A stretch of 64,000 bases of DNA from DATFVA01 sp963774455 (GTDB lineage: Bacteria; Bacteroidota; Ignavibacteria; Ignavibacteriales; Ignavibacteriaceae): the NCBI GenBank assembly GCA_963774455.1, contig CAVZFD010000005.1, positions 1 through 64,000 of the forward strand, written 5' to 3'. The translations under genes were made by a program, and so were the position numbers. Shown here in pieces: positions 54,544 to 64,000 of this stretch; positions within the stretch are counted from its first letter, which is position 1, and the number at the start of each line of letters is the position of its first letter. The notes under the pieces were generated by a model. That model did no database searches, was not told where the DNA came from, and saw only the letters and a list, made by a program, of their open reading frames with translations.

Positions 54544-55860
54544 ATGAATAATAATAATAAATCCGGCGTCAGTATAATTACGCTGGGATGTTCAAAGAAT
54601 ACTGTCGATTCTGAAAGATTAATGAACCAGCTTAAACTTAATAAACTTAAGCTGAACGATAATCCGGAAGATTCGGATACTATTATAATAAACACCTGTG
54701 GTTTTATCGAGGCAGCGAAGCAGGAATCGATCAATACTATTCTGAACGCTGTTTCGCTCAAGAACCAGGGTAAAATGAAGAAAGTTATCGTTGCGGGGTG
54801 TCTTTCGGAAAGATATATGGAGGATCTTCGCGGTGAGATACCTGAGGTTGATGCCTGGTTCGGTACGGAAAAATATGAGGGTATACTTAAAGAGCTGGGC
54901 GGTGAATTAAAATATGAGCTTCTGGGTGAAAGAGTCCTTTCGTCTCCGTCTCATACTGCTTACCTGAAGATCTCAGAAGGCTGCGATCATCCCTGTTCTT
55001 TCTGCGCCATTCCCTTAATGCGCGGAAAGCATAAATCAAAATCGGTTGAGGACCTTGTAAGGGAAACAGAATTCCTTGCAAGGAATAACACAAAAGAGCT
55101 TGTGCTTATTGCGCAGGATACAACAGATTACGGCAAGGATATTTACGGCAGGAAGATGATTGCGGAACTCTTAAACAGGTTAAGTGAAGTTGAGGGTATC
55201 AGGTGGATCCGTTTAATGTATGCATATCCTTCACAATTCCCTGATGAGCTTATCGATGTAATTGCCGGTAATCCAAAAGTTTGTAAATATGTCGACATTC
55301 CTCTTCAGCATATTTCGGATAATGTTTTGAAATCAATGAGAAGAGGTGTTACAGCCAAAAGAACCAGGGAACTGATCCGGAAACTTAAAGACCGGGTACC
55401 GGGTATTACAATAAGAACTACTTTTATCGTCGGTTACCCTAATGAAGGCGAAGATGAATTCAGGGAGTTATGCGAATTTGTGCGGGAAACTGAATTTGAC
55501 AGGATAGGAACATTTACATTCTCTATGGAAGAAAATACAACCAGTTTTATACTTGGAGATCCTGTGCCCGAACAGGTTAAAATTGACAGAAGAAACGAAT
55601 TAATGGAAATTCAGAAGGAGATTTCCTTAAGGATAAACAGTAGATTTGAAGGCAGGAAGCTGGAAGTTTTGATAGAGGGTAAAGAAGGCGATTATTTCAT
55701 CGGCAGGTCGTACCGCGACGCACCTGAAGTTGACGGTGAGATCCTTATTCCCTCCAACGGCAGAAAACTTAAACCGGGTGAGTTTTATTCCGTTGATGTT
55801 TTCGATTATAACGAATATGATTTGTATGCCAACATTTCCCGGGATGGGAGAAAAAAATGA
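54544..55860 (+). CDS. rimO: ribosomal protein S12 methylthiotransferase RimO
   Basis: A 438-residue radical-SAM methylthiotransferase. The UPF0004 domain has ITLGCSKNTVDSERLMNQL, NTCGFIEAAKQES and VAGCLSERY; the radical-SAM Cys triad is SEGCDHPCSFCAIPLMRGKHKS, and DIPLQHISDNVLKSMRRG is RimO-specific rather than MiaB-like. A TRAM domain ends it. It methylthiolates Asp88 of S12. It overlaps the GWxTD gene by 4 bp. Confidence 0.96.
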   Translation: MNNNNKSGVSIITLGCSKNTVDSERLMNQLKLNKLKLNDNPEDSDTIIINTCGFIEAAKQESINTILNAVSLKNQGKMKKVIVAGCLSERYMEDLRGEIPEVDAWFGTEKYEGILKELGGELKYELLGERVLSSPSHTAYLKISEGCDHPCSFCAIPLMRGKHKSKSVEDLVRETEFLARNNTKELVLIAQDTTDYGKDIYGRKMIAELLNRLSEVEGIRWIRLMYAYPSQFPDELIDVIAGNPKVCKYVDIPLQHISDNVLKSMRRGVTAKRTRELIRKLKDRVPGITIRTTFIVGYPNEGEDEFRELCEFVRETEFDRIGTFTFSMEENTTSFILGDPVPEQVKIDRRNELMEIQKEISLRINSRFEGRKLEVLIEGKEGDYFIGRSYRDAPEVDGEILIPSNGRKLKPGEFYSVDVFDYNEYDLYANISRDGRKK

Positions 55861-57131
55861 AAAATTTGTTGAAAATGCTGCCGCTGATTCTTTTAGCTCA
55901 ATCGCTGCATGGCCAGGTTGAAACCGCAAACCAGCCCGATGAATCCAGGTCACTCCCAAAGTTTTACCAGGATTTTCTTAACTTCTATAACGACAGCTCA
56001 ACCACAAGGATGGATGCTTTTATACAGGTTCCTTATAACCAGATACAGTTTGTAAAGTCTGATAAAGGATTTACGGGAAGCTATACTATTACCATTTCTG
56101 TTTTTAATGAAACCAGGGACAAGCTTGTAGTTGAGAAAGTCTGGAATGAGGAAGTTAATGAAAAAGATTTCGAACAGACTAACAGTCAGAATAATTATAA
56201 TCTAAGCTTTAAATCGTTTTTCCTTAAGCCCGGTTCATACATTATAAGGAGTTCGGTGGAGGATAAGGAATCTAAGAAAGAGTACTCAACTGAGAATCCA
56301 TTTGTAGTAAAATCCCTTGAAGAAACTCCCGCATTGAGTGATGTAATTTTCATTTCGAAGATGTCGGAAGCGGGTGACGCAAAAAAAATACTGCCGAATG
56401 TATCCGGGAACGTCGCCACCCAAAAAGATGGAGTACCTTTGTTTTTTGAAGCTTACTCAGATTCTGCAAGGGATGTAAGGTTGGAATATATAATTACCGA
56501 TGATAAAAAGGATGTAGTATTTCAGAGTAACGAAGCACAGCACCTTGATTCGGGAAAGACCCGGATCTTCCATACTATTAAGGACAGTGCAATCAGTCTT
56601 GGTAAGTACCTATTAACAGTTTCCCTTCTTAACAATAAAGGTGAGGTTGTTTCATCAACCAATAAAGGATTTTATTCAAGATGGAGCGGCGTACCCACAA
56701 CCGTAAAAGATCTTGATCTTGCTGTTGATCAGCTGGTTTATATAGCCTCTCAGTCAGAGATGGACTATATAAAGGATGCCAAAACCAAAGAAGATAAATC
56801 CAGGCGGTATATTGAATTCTGGAAGAAAAAGGACCCAAGTCCTTCAACCGAGGAGAATGAAGTCTTCAATGAATATTACCGCAGGATTGAATACGCCAAT
56901 CAGCAATTTTCGCATTACGTAAAAGGCTGGAAAACCGACCGGGGAATGGTTTTTATCCTTTTAGGCGCACCTAACAATGTAGATCGCCATCCTTTTGATG
57001 TTGATTCAAAACCTTACGAGATCTGGCAGTATTACCAGATGAACAAGCAATTTGTTTTTATAGACGAAAACGGCTTTGGAGATTATAGGCTCATAACCCC
57101 GCTTTACGGGGATGATTACCGCTATAGATAA
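55857..57131 (+). CDS. GWxTD domain-containing exported protein
   Basis: A 424-residue protein with a signal peptide (MKNLLKMLPLILLAQSLHGQ). Residues about 45-265 form a beta-sandwich region; residues about 270-424 contain the GWxTD domain (HYVKGWKTDRGMVFILLGAPNNVDRHPFD). The domain is common in Ignavibacteria, Acidobacteria and related groups and has no known function; it often sits with envelope genes. The start overlaps rimO (ATGA). Confidence 0.88.
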   Translation: MKNLLKMLPLILLAQSLHGQVETANQPDESRSLPKFYQDFLNFYNDSSTTRMDAFIQVPYNQIQFVKSDKGFTGSYTITISVFNETRDKLVVEKVWNEEVNEKDFEQTNSQNNYNLSFKSFFLKPGSYIIRSSVEDKESKKEYSTENPFVVKSLEETPALSDVIFISKMSEAGDAKKILPNVSGNVATQKDGVPLFFEAYSDSARDVRLEYIITDDKKDVVFQSNEAQHLDSGKTRIFHTIKDSAISLGKYLLTVSLLNNKGEVVSSTNKGFYSRWSGVPTTVKDLDLAVDQLVYIASQSEMDYIKDAKTKEDKSRRYIEFWKKKDPSPSTEENEVFNEYYRRIEYANQQFSHYVKGWKTDRGMVFILLGAPNNVDRHPFDVDSKPYEIWQYYQMNKQFVFIDENGFGDYRLITPLYGDDYRYR

Positions 57132-57133
57132 TT

Positions 57134-58099
57134 ATGATAGTTACAGTAACTTTAAATCCGCTGCTTGAAAAGAGATATTCTTTCAATAAGATAAACTATC
57201 CTGGCAGCAACCGTGGAGGCAAAGCCCTTATCCAGGCAGGGGGTAAAGGCATAAACGTCAGCCGGCAGTTAAATCAGCTGGGTGCTCAGGGACTGGCCTT
57301 TACGTTTCTTGGCGGAATTAACGGTAAGCTTTTCAGAGATATCCTGAGGCGGGAGAATATAAATTTTACTGCAGTTAAAACAGATTCTGAAACCCGGGAA
57401 GGAATTGTCCTGGTTGATGAAAACAGCCGGGAAGTAACAAGTATTTTTGGAGATAATCCTGAGATCTCCCCCAAGGAAAGGGATGAGTTCAAAGAAAAAT
57501 TAGATAAAATAGTTCAGAATAGTGAGATAGTTATATTTTCAGGAAGTTCTCCGTGCAAGAACACGAGTGGACTAATACCTTTCGGAATTGAGGCTGCCAG
57601 GCGGTATGATAAAATTTCTGTATGCGATACTTACGGAAGTCATTTACAGGATTGCATAAATGCGGGTCCCACTATCCTTCACAATACCATCGATGAACTC
57701 AGGGATTCGCTTAAGATTAAATTAGATTCCGAAGACACTTTGCTTTCGTTCATGGACGGGCTTTATAAAAAGGGAATCAAGCAAAGCTACCTGACGAACG
57801 CAGAAAAGGTCCTTTATTCCTCTAACTTTGATTTTCATTTCAAAGTAACTCCGCCCGAGGTTAAGACTTTTGACTCCACCGGAAGCGGAGATAGTTTTAT
57901 GGCAGGTATTATCTACGGCTGGCATAACGATTTGACTTTTGAAGGAGGATTAAAATTGGCAGTTTCGTTAGGTGCATTGAATGCCTCAAGGGAAGACGTA
58001 GGCAATGTTCCCCTTAAAGATGCCGATGAGCTTACTTCCTTGATAGAAGTTGTTCCAATAGGAAAGAAAATGAAAACTTTAGATGTTACGCCTCGTTAA
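57134..58099 (+). CDS. 1-phosphofructokinase-family (PfkB) hexose kinase
   Basis: A 321-residue PfkB kinase. The N-terminal ITVTLNPLLEKRYSFN (as VTVTLNPLLEKRYSF) and AGGKGINVSRQLNQLG define the 1-phosphofructokinase/tagatose-6-phosphate kinase branch; the C-terminal anion-hole and catalytic Asp are in FDSTGSGDSFMAGI. The substrate is fructose-1-P or a tagatose-P by family, not shown. It overlaps the next gene by 17 bp. Confidence 0.88.
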   Translation: MIVTVTLNPLLEKRYSFNKINYPGSNRGGKALIQAGGKGINVSRQLNQLGAQGLAFTFLGGINGKLFRDILRRENINFTAVKTDSETREGIVLVDENSREVTSIFGDNPEISPKERDEFKEKLDKIVQNSEIVIFSGSSPCKNTSGLIPFGIEAARRYDKISVCDTYGSHLQDCINAGPTILHNTIDELRDSLKIKLDSEDTLLSFMDGLYKKGIKQSYLTNAEKVLYSSNFDFHFKVTPPEVKTFDSTGSGDSFMAGIIYGWHNDLTFEGGLKLAVSLGALNASREDVGNVPLKDADELTSLIEVVPIGKKMKTLDVTPR

Positions 58100-59846
58100 A
58101 TACATACCGGTCTTTTTATTATTCATTTCTTCATTGTCAGCACAGATTATTAAAGATTTTAATGTCGACGGCAACCGTGTTTTTGATGATGACGACTATT
58201 TTAGCTGGAGCGGTCTGACTACAGGGGAAAAGTTTACGCAAAAACTCCTGGATACCTTGAAGATCAAAATCGCCGCTGAACTTGGTAAGAGAGGATACCT
58301 TGAAAGCAGTTTCGATTCAACGTATGCAGAACTCTCGCCTGATTCCCAGGAAGTAACATTAAACCTTTCCATAGACGAGGGCAGACCCACATATATTAAC
58401 CATTTTGTCTACGCAGGTGCAGATTCGGAAGATACCGTTAAGATTCTTCCCCTTTTTGATTTCCTGGAGGGAGAAATACTCAATAAATCTGAGCTTGAAA
58501 CATCAATTGCAAATTCTCTCAATTACTACGAAGACTCCGGGAATCCTTTTGCCAAAGTCATTATAAACTCGGTATATGTTTATTATGATTCCCTGAAGGA
58601 TGAAAGTTTGGCAGAAATATATCTGGATTTCAAAAAAGGGGAGGACAGGAAAATCGACAGGGTTGAAATAACGGGGAATGCCTCCACCAAAGATAATGTG
58701 ATAGTACGGGAACTCCGGTTAAATAGAGGAGAAATGTACTCGCAATCCAAAATTGATGAGCTGCCGAAAAGACTGAACAGGCTTCGCTTTTTTGAACCGG
58801 TAGAGCCTCCGCAGTTTTACATAAACGGTGAAAAGGAGGGAGTGCTGTCTCTTAAGGTAAAGGAGAAACAGACAAATAACTTTGATGGAATACTCGGTTA
58901 TATTCCGGGAACAAAGGATAATGAGAAAGGTTATCTAACTGGCCTTGTAGATATAAGTATGAGAAATCTATTCGGAACAGGACGGGCAGCAGCTATAAGG
59001 TGGCAGCAGTTTGACAGGTATTCACAGGAGCTTGAACTTAAATATCTTGAGCCCTGGTTATTCGGATACCCTTTTAACATTAATGGCGACTTTTATCAGC
59101 GTAAGCAGGATTCAACTTATGTTCAGAGAAAAATCGGCGGATCGCTGGAATACCTTGCAACAGAAGATATTTCTGCATCTGTCCTGGTCTCATCTGAACA
59201 TGTCATCCCAACGATTAACAAAAATCCTATGTTCACTGTTTTTAACAGCAGTGCTTTAACAACAGGATTGAATCTTAAATTCGACAGCAGGGATGACCCA
59301 TATTCCCCGACCGGAGGATTACTTTTTCTAACGTCATATTCATTCAGCAGGAAGAAGATATACGGTCCAAAGGAATTCATTACTTCAGAAATTAAAGCAA
59401 ATGTAAACCTGCAGAGGCTTACTCTCGATCTCGGCGGATATTACCAGCTCTTCAACAGACAGGTTGTTGCATTAAGTCTGCACGGTAAAGAATTAAGAGG
59501 ATCCTTTTTTGAGGACAGTGATTTATTCAGGCTGGGAGGAACTAATACTCTCAGGGGATACAGAGAAAACCAGTTCCTTGGTTCAAGGATCGGCTGGGGC
59601 AACTTTGAATACCGGCTTCTGCTTACAAGAAGAACATTTGCATTCCTCTTTTTCGATGCAGGATATTATTACAGGAAACCTGAACCCGAAAGAAACATTC
59701 TTAAACAGGAAGGTTTTAAAACCGGATACGGCGTTGGTCTGAATATTGAAACCGGGGTTGGGGTGCTTGCTGTTAGTTTTGCACTGGCAGCCGGAGATTC
59801 CTTCTCCGACGGCAAAATTCATTTCGGCATAGTGAACGAATTCTAA
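58083..59846 (+). CDS. second BamA/TamA-family outer membrane protein
   Basis: A 587-residue Omp85-family protein. Signal peptide about 1-20 (LFISSLSAQ). Two POTRA-like units: about 20-105 (IIKDFNVDGNRVFDDDDYFSWSGL...) and about 190-260 (IDRVEITGNASTKDNVIVRELRLNRGEMY). The barrel has LGGTNTLRGYRENQFLGSRIGWGNFEYR with the conserved RGY and an aromatic last strand (FGIVNEF). It differs from the BamA-like protein at 16937 in the LRGY/VRGW motif and length. The overlap with the kinase gene implies co-translation. Confidence 0.85.
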   Translation: MLRLVKYIPVFLLFISSLSAQIIKDFNVDGNRVFDDDDYFSWSGLTTGEKFTQKLLDTLKIKIAAELGKRGYLESSFDSTYAELSPDSQEVTLNLSIDEGRPTYINHFVYAGADSEDTVKILPLFDFLEGEILNKSELETSIANSLNYYEDSGNPFAKVIINSVYVYYDSLKDESLAEIYLDFKKGEDRKIDRVEITGNASTKDNVIVRELRLNRGEMYSQSKIDELPKRLNRLRFFEPVEPPQFYINGEKEGVLSLKVKEKQTNNFDGILGYIPGTKDNEKGYLTGLVDISMRNLFGTGRAAAIRWQQFDRYSQELELKYLEPWLFGYPFNINGDFYQRKQDSTYVQRKIGGSLEYLATEDISASVLVSSEHVIPTINKNPMFTVFNSSALTTGLNLKFDSRDDPYSPTGGLLFLTSYSFSRKKIYGPKEFITSEIKANVNLQRLTLDLGGYYQLFNRQVVALSLHGKELRGSFFEDSDLFRLGGTNTLRGYRENQFLGSRIGWGNFEYRLLLTRRTFAFLFFDAGYYYRKPEPERNILKQEGFKTGYGVGLNIETGVGVLAVSFALAAGDSFSDGKIHFGIVNEF

Positions 59847-60174
59847 TTACCCGCTGCGTGGGGGTACAAATAGTATGGCAGACAAACTCGGGACTAGTTC
59901 AAAATCCTTTATAGATCAGTATTCAAGCAGTATAAATCCAATAGGTGCTTGCGAAACTACTTATCCTGGATATTTCGGTTTAGTCTCGGGAAAGGATTAC
60001 GAGTATACATATATATTGCTATTATTAATTCCTTCTGAAAATTGACCACCTGAAAAATGACAACAATTCCAGCGAGGGGAGAGGTGAAATAATAGACGAT
60101 AATTCGTAATTTGTCTTTTGTCGGATAGAAATAATGAATCGTGTTTGATCTTCCTTTTAAAACGTATTGAATTA
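59847..60174. other. 328-bp intergenic region
   Basis: AT-rich, with a local GC patch (60070-60090, AGCGAGGGGAGAGG). I see no coding frame of note and no convincing promoter. It separates the BamA-like operon from the UbiA gene. Confidence 0.45.
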
Positions 60175-61020
60175 ATGAAGTCCTTTTCAAAAATTTATAG
60201 TTTGATCTCACTGGTACGGATTATCAATGTCATTATTACATTTATTTCAGTAGTCGTTGCTGTAATTATTTGTTCGGGATTACTATCAATTAACATAATA
60301 GTTCTCATTGCGGCAGCCGCAGCTTCCCTTACAGCAGCAGCCGGTAATGTAATAAATGATATATGGGATTATGAGGCCGATTCAATAAACAAGCCCGGCA
60401 GGCCGCTCCCTTCAGGAAGAGTGTCAAAAAAAGCTGCGCTTAACCTGTATTTTTCATTAGTACTTATTTCCGGTATCCTTGCTGAAATGCTGGGTTGGGT
60501 AATTTTGGGAATTATAATATTATCGCATTTCCTTCTGCTGATTTATTCGATTAGACTTAAGAAAATACCCTTCCTTGGAAATTTTGTAGTGTCATTTCTT
60601 ACAGGATTCGTGTTCATATTCGGCGGACTGATTGCAGGAAACATAATTGCTGCAGTTATACCGGCTATCTTTGCTTTCCTGATAAACTTTGCCCGTGAGG
60701 GTATAAAAACTTTGGAGGATATCCCGGGGGATAAATCAGCAGGCGTTACAACATTTCCCCAGCTTTACGGCATGGATTTTTCAAAAAAACTTGTATCTGC
60801 CTTTTTACTTTTGCTGTTACTCTTTACTTTTGTTCCGTTCTTAAAAGGCTATTACGGGATTGAGTATTTTCTGATCATTATGGCAGTGGTAAATCCCCTG
60901 CTTGTATATGTAATCAAATCACTCATCGAAAACGGCCCGAAGCTGAACTTGAATAAATTAAGTTTTATTTTAAAATTGAATATGATTTTCGGACTTACGG
61001 CAATATACTTTGGAAGATGA
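60175..61020 (+). CDS. UbiA-family prenyltransferase
   Basis: A 281-residue membrane protein with about eight helices, begun at the ATG at 60175 (an in-frame earlier codon at 60118 would add 19 polar residues). The first Asp-rich motif is NDIWDYEADSINKPGRPLPSGR (NDxxDxxxD), and the second is EGIKTLEDIPGDKSAGV. It is closest to digeranylgeranylglyceryl-phosphate-like or other lipid prenyltransferases, but quinone or heme side-chain substrates are possible. rnhB overlaps its end (ATGA). Confidence 0.88.
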   Translation: MKSFSKIYSLISLVRIINVIITFISVVVAVIICSGLLSINIIVLIAAAAASLTAAAGNVINDIWDYEADSINKPGRPLPSGRVSKKAALNLYFSLVLISGILAEMLGWVILGIIILSHFLLLIYSIRLKKIPFLGNFVVSFLTGFVFIFGGLIAGNIIAAVIPAIFAFLINFAREGIKTLEDIPGDKSAGVTTFPQLYGMDFSKKLVSAFLLLLLLFTFVPFLKGYYGIEYFLIIMAVVNPLLVYVIKSLIENGPKLNLNKLSFILKLNMIFGLTAIYFGR

Positions 61021-61658
61021 GAAAATTCGATAATTCATTCCGGACTGATACAATAGAATTAATAGCAGGGTCAGATGAAGTAGGACGGGGACCGCTGGCA
61101 GGACCCGTTGTTGCTGCGTCAGTTATTTTTCCAAAGAATGTAGTCATTTACGGAATCAGAGATTCGAAAATGCTGACCGAGGAAGAGAGAGAGAAACTCC
61201 TTCCAAGAATACTTGAACGTTCTATAGCCTGTTCAATATCAGTTATTTCTCATGCACAAATTGACAGGATCAACATCCTTCAGGCTTCACTTCTTGCGAT
61301 GTACACTTCACTTACACGTCTTAAGATTCAGCCTCAGCTTGTACTGGTTGACGGGAATAAGGGATTCGATTATTCTGTGCCTGTAATTCCTGTTATTAAA
61401 GGTGATGCCAAATCATTTTCGGTTGCCGCTGCTTCAATAGTGGCCAAAGTTGCCCGTGACAGACTTATGAAAAGACTTTGTCCCCGTTTCCCTCAATACC
61501 TGTGGTCGAAAAACAAAGGTTATGCAACCCCCGAGCATATAGAGGCTATAAAGATCTATGGAGCTTCGCCGCTTCACCGCAAGACCTTTTTGAGAAGGAT
61601 TCTCGAAGAGGGACTGGAGCCCGAACTTGAATTTGAAATGGAACCGCCGTTGGAGTGA
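61017..61658 (+). CDS. rnhB: ribonuclease HII
   Basis: A 213-residue RNase HII. AGSDEVGRGPLAGPVVAASVIFP (first catalytic Asp and Glu), DSKMLTEEER, LLAMYTSL, LVDGNKGF (third Asp), KGDAKSFSVAAASIVAKVARDRLM (catalytic and substrate contacts) and YATPEHIEAI are the family marks. It cleaves RNA in RNA-DNA hybrids and ribonucleotides in DNA. It overlaps ubiA by 4 bp. Confidence 0.97.
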   Translation: MRKFDNSFRTDTIELIAGSDEVGRGPLAGPVVAASVIFPKNVVIYGIRDSKMLTEEEREKLLPRILERSIACSISVISHAQIDRINILQASLLAMYTSLTRLKIQPQLVLVDGNKGFDYSVPVIPVIKGDAKSFSVAAASIVAKVARDRLMKRLCPRFPQYLWSKNKGYATPEHIEAIKIYGASPLHRKTFLRRILEEGLEPELEFEMEPPLE

Positions 61659-61660
61659 AT

Positions 61661-62023
61661 ATGGAAATCGGTCATAAAGAGCTAGGGAGACTCGGGGAGG
61701 AAAAAGCGAGGGAAGAGCTCCGGAAAAAGGGTCTGCACATCATTGAAACCAATTATCGCTTCGGCAGAGGAGAACTGGATATAATCGCTAAGGAAGGTGA
61801 TACCCTCGTGTTTGTTGAAGTTAAATCGCGTCTGAATCTTGAGATGGGAGATCCTGTCTACGGAGTTACGCCTGACAAGGTTAAGCAGATAAAAAAGATA
61901 GCCGAACTTTATTTATTCGAAAAGGGTATTGATGAAGTCGAATGCCGCTTCGATGTGGTTACCGTCTTATTTGAAAATCCCGCAGACCCTCAGGTAGTTC
62001 ATTATCCCGATGCTTTTGATTAA
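61661..62023 (+). CDS. yraN: YraN (UPF0102) family protein
   Basis: A 120-residue protein from the ATG at 61661, with GGAG 5 bp upstream; a GTG at 61655 would add two residues. It has the nuclease-like motif GRGELDIIAKEGDTLVFVEVKSR (D...ExK) after LGRLGEEKAREELRKKG. YraN proteins have a Holliday-junction-resolvase-like fold and unclear function, and are often next to rnhB. The spacing (2 bp) fits one operon with ubiA and rnhB. Confidence 0.93.
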   Translation: MEIGHKELGRLGEEKAREELRKKGLHIIETNYRFGRGELDIIAKEGDTLVFVEVKSRLNLEMGDPVYGVTPDKVKQIKKIAELYLFEKGIDEVECRFDVVTVLFENPADPQVVHYPDAFD

Positions 62024-62156
62024 AGCTCCGTTGCAGGTGTATGTAATTCCACACTTTTCATCTATCCGGGTTTTTTTCCTAAGTTTTTTCCTTTCTTAAT
62101 ATTCATAGCAAATATTCATTAAATTACTTCAGTATTTTTCATAATTTTTGAAATAA

Positions 62157-63248
62157 ATGCACGTTTCTCTGATTGAGCTCAAGAGGATTTCATCCGTAAT
62201 CATCATCATACTGCTCGTCTGTCCGCTTCTAAGAGGACAGGAGAAAAACTACTTCTACACAGATAAACCGTATGGAAGTGAGGCATTATTTAATCCCGTC
62301 AGTCTTTTCATAAATGGAAGCTTCGATGTTACCCAGCTTCAGTCAGTCTCAAACAGGATAGGGGATCAGGATTATGCTAAGACCTTTCACGTTGTGATGA
62401 GGAGTCTTGGTCATCCTATTGAAAACATTGAGCATTATGGATGGAACCTGTTTCTCCGTACGGAATTTCTTCCGATAAGCTTCAAGAAAGAGGAAATGCA
62501 ATGGATCCCTAACTACCAGCAGCATTTGATAGGCGGAGGGATGCTATACACGGCTATGAAGGAGTGGTACCGGATGCATCATTATCCTGTTCCGTGGCTT
62601 TTATCGTCGGTAACGCTTATGACTCACCATATACTGAATGAGATGCTGGAATCGGGACCAAGCGAAGTATGGAGCGTTGATGAGGTATCTGACATTTACA
62701 TATTTGATCTGGGGGGTATTGTTCTTTTCAGTTTCGATTCTATTAATGAATTCTTCAGTAAAACTCTTAACCTGTCTGACTGGTCGCTTCAGGCAACTAT
62801 TATGTTCCCTTATGGAAGAGTAAATGCGGGACAGTATTTCTCAATGAAATGGAAGCTTCCTTTTTCCGATGCATATTCACTATTCTACCGTTACGGAATG
62901 GGAGGCGTGGCAGGACTTTCAAAAAAACTCGAATCAGGCGACAATCTTTCATTCGGTGTAGGCTTCAGATCCAAACATCTTGTAAATGTAGCTAAAACAA
63001 CCAGGTGGAGAACAATAGAAACAAGCTGGCAGGCCGGTGTTTATTACGATAGGAATAACTCGCTGCTCGCTTCAATAACTTTAAGCGGTGTGAAAGAATA
63101 TTTCGCTTCAATCGATATCTATCCCGGGATAATAGACATAGGCGGATTCTCTCCCGGTTTATGGACAATAATAGGCAGAAACGGAAATACCACGTTTGGA
63201 ATTTCAACTCAGTACGTCCTGAGTTTTGGTTATGAAATGAACTATTGA
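62157..63248 (+). CDS. predicted exported/outer-membrane protein of unknown function
   Basis: A 363-residue protein with an N-terminal hydrophobic segment (about 13-27, VIIIILLVCPLLRG). The middle has repeated aromatic strands and HHILNEMLESGPSEVW and DEVSDIYIFDLGGIVLFSFD; the C terminus is strand-rich (QYVLSFGYEMNY), suggesting a beta-barrel. I recognise no family. The ATG at 62157 is preceded by AT-rich sequence and no ribosome site. Confidence 0.65.
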   Translation: MHVSLIELKRISSVIIIILLVCPLLRGQEKNYFYTDKPYGSEALFNPVSLFINGSFDVTQLQSVSNRIGDQDYAKTFHVVMRSLGHPIENIEHYGWNLFLRTEFLPISFKKEEMQWIPNYQQHLIGGGMLYTAMKEWYRMHHYPVPWLLSSVTLMTHHILNEMLESGPSEVWSVDEVSDIYIFDLGGIVLFSFDSINEFFSKTLNLSDWSLQATIMFPYGRVNAGQYFSMKWKLPFSDAYSLFYRYGMGGVAGLSKKLESGDNLSFGVGFRSKHLVNVAKTTRWRTIETSWQAGVYYDRNNSLLASITLSGVKEYFASIDIYPGIIDIGGFSPGLWTIIGRNGNTTFGISTQYVLSFGYEMNY

Positions 63249-63474
63249 ATCGCCGCTGAAGAAATTTACGATAGAGGACCTGAAAATGACGCTGCCTGAA
63301 TAAAATTGCCTCAGGAGATATCACGCAGCCTGTAAGTTTTTATAAATTCATATGTTGCAACTCACTTATGAACGAAATGATAGACACAGCATCCTTTTTT
63401 TCAGGAACAATTTTTATTATTTTCTTTATTACAAACAAATTTATTTACCAACGAAATCTGTTAAGTGGATAGCC

Positions 63475-64000
63475 TCAAAAAAGAAAACCCGGTTGCTTTC
63501 AGTGAATCGTTAACCAACTTTTTCAATACTATTGCAGGGTTAAGTACATTTTCCATGAGATTCTTCAAAGTTGTATTTATTCCTCCTTATGAATTCGGGG
63601 AAATAAAGAAACATATGGATGAACTCGGGATAAAGACAATGCCTATTGTTACGGTTGCCGGCTTTATAATAGGGCTTGTACTGGCAATGCAGAGTCAGCC
63701 CGTTATGCAGAGATTCGGGGCAGAATCTTACCTTCCAAGTATGGTTTCTTTATCGGTTGTGCGTGAACTTGGTCCTGTTTTAACCGCGCTGCTTTTTGCC
63801 GGCAGGGTCAGTTCAGGAATAGGTGCCGAACTTGGATCAATGCGGGTAACAGAGCAAATAGACGCAATGGAAGTTTCGGCTGTAAATCCCTACAAGTTCC
63901 TTGTTGTTACAAGGATACTTGCCTGCACTTTTATTCTTCCTATACTTACCCTGTACGTTGATTTCCTTGCTGTTATAGGAGGATTTGTTTCGATGAAGCT
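63475..64000 (+). CDS. mlaE: MlaE-type ABC transporter permease, partial at right edge
   Basis: The frame is open from the GTG at 63475 (an in-frame stop lies directly before it) to the window end: 175 codons. It matches MlaE permeases of lipid transport: FIPPYEFGEIKKHMDELGIKTMPIVTV, GFIIGLVLAMQSQPVMQRFGAESYLPSMV, VVRELGPVLTALLFAGRVSSGIGAELGSMRVTEQIDAMEV and NPYKFLVVTRILACTF. The Mla system moves phospholipids between outer and inner membranes. The ATPase and MCE-domain partners would lie to the right. Confidence 0.93.

Overview
This 64 kb window looks like a chromosome segment of a free-living bacterium in the Bacteroidota/FCB group, most likely class Ignavibacteria. The support is: a secreted cupredoxin with a C-terminal type IX secretion signal of the NYPNPFNP type, a GWxTD-domain protein, the Rpb6-type omega subunit next to gmk, many outer-membrane proteins, and a 16S gene without an archaeal or proteobacterial character. 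Shine-Dalgarno sites (GGAGG) occur often, and several starts are TTG or GTG. Lineage is inferred; a 16S search would settle it.

Layout. 1-1.25 kb: edge of an accessory element, with a small HTH protein next to three tandem palindromic iterons. 1.3-9.0 kb (minus strand): AI-2E-family transporter, mrp and a NifU-like scaffold, ppk1, a deoxyhypusine-synthase-like enzyme and a frameshifted epimerase; the gaps hold several different repeat arrays. 9.5-11.0 kb: two exported proteins. 11.3-15.5 kb: translation genes rplM-rpsI, rpsB-tsf, pyrH-frr. 15.6-19 kb: an L,D-transpeptidase homologue with Ser in place of Cys, a lipoprotein and a BamA-like protein. 19.1-24.5 kb: yicC-gmk-omega-coaBC-udg and dnaB. 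24.5-28.9 kb: DUF1460 protein, a glycine-rich exported protein, rfbB and an SLBB polysaccharide-export protein. 28.7-29.6 kb: the 3' end of that SLBB gene and its terminator repeated in tandem. 29.9-35.5 kb: complete rRNA operon 16S-tRNA-Ile-tRNA-Ala-23S-5S. 35.5-41 kb: PIF1-like helicase, a decayed OsmC-family gene, an MddA-like methyltransferase, a YCII protein and a TIGR01777 epimerase. 41.2-42.8 kb: the cupredoxin. 42.9-64 kb: a long plus-strand series for tRNA/ribosome modification (miaB, rimO), envelope biogenesis (LptE-like, glycosyltransferases, cdsA, CPBP protease, second BamA-like protein, MlaE), DNA repair and RNase HII, and a sigma-54 activator.

How it works together. Most genes are housekeeping: translation, replication, nucleotide and CoA synthesis, and construction of a Gram-negative envelope. 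The unusual content is mostly between genes or in damaged genes: five dissimilar repeat arrays in the first 19 kb, duplicated palindromic sites ahead of rplM, a possible rpsB leader, the tandem SLBB tail cassettes before the rRNA operon, two frameshifted genes (epimerase, OsmC), and loss of the catalytic Cys in the L,D-transpeptidase homologue. I did not find a clear defence island, CRISPR array or complete mobile element.
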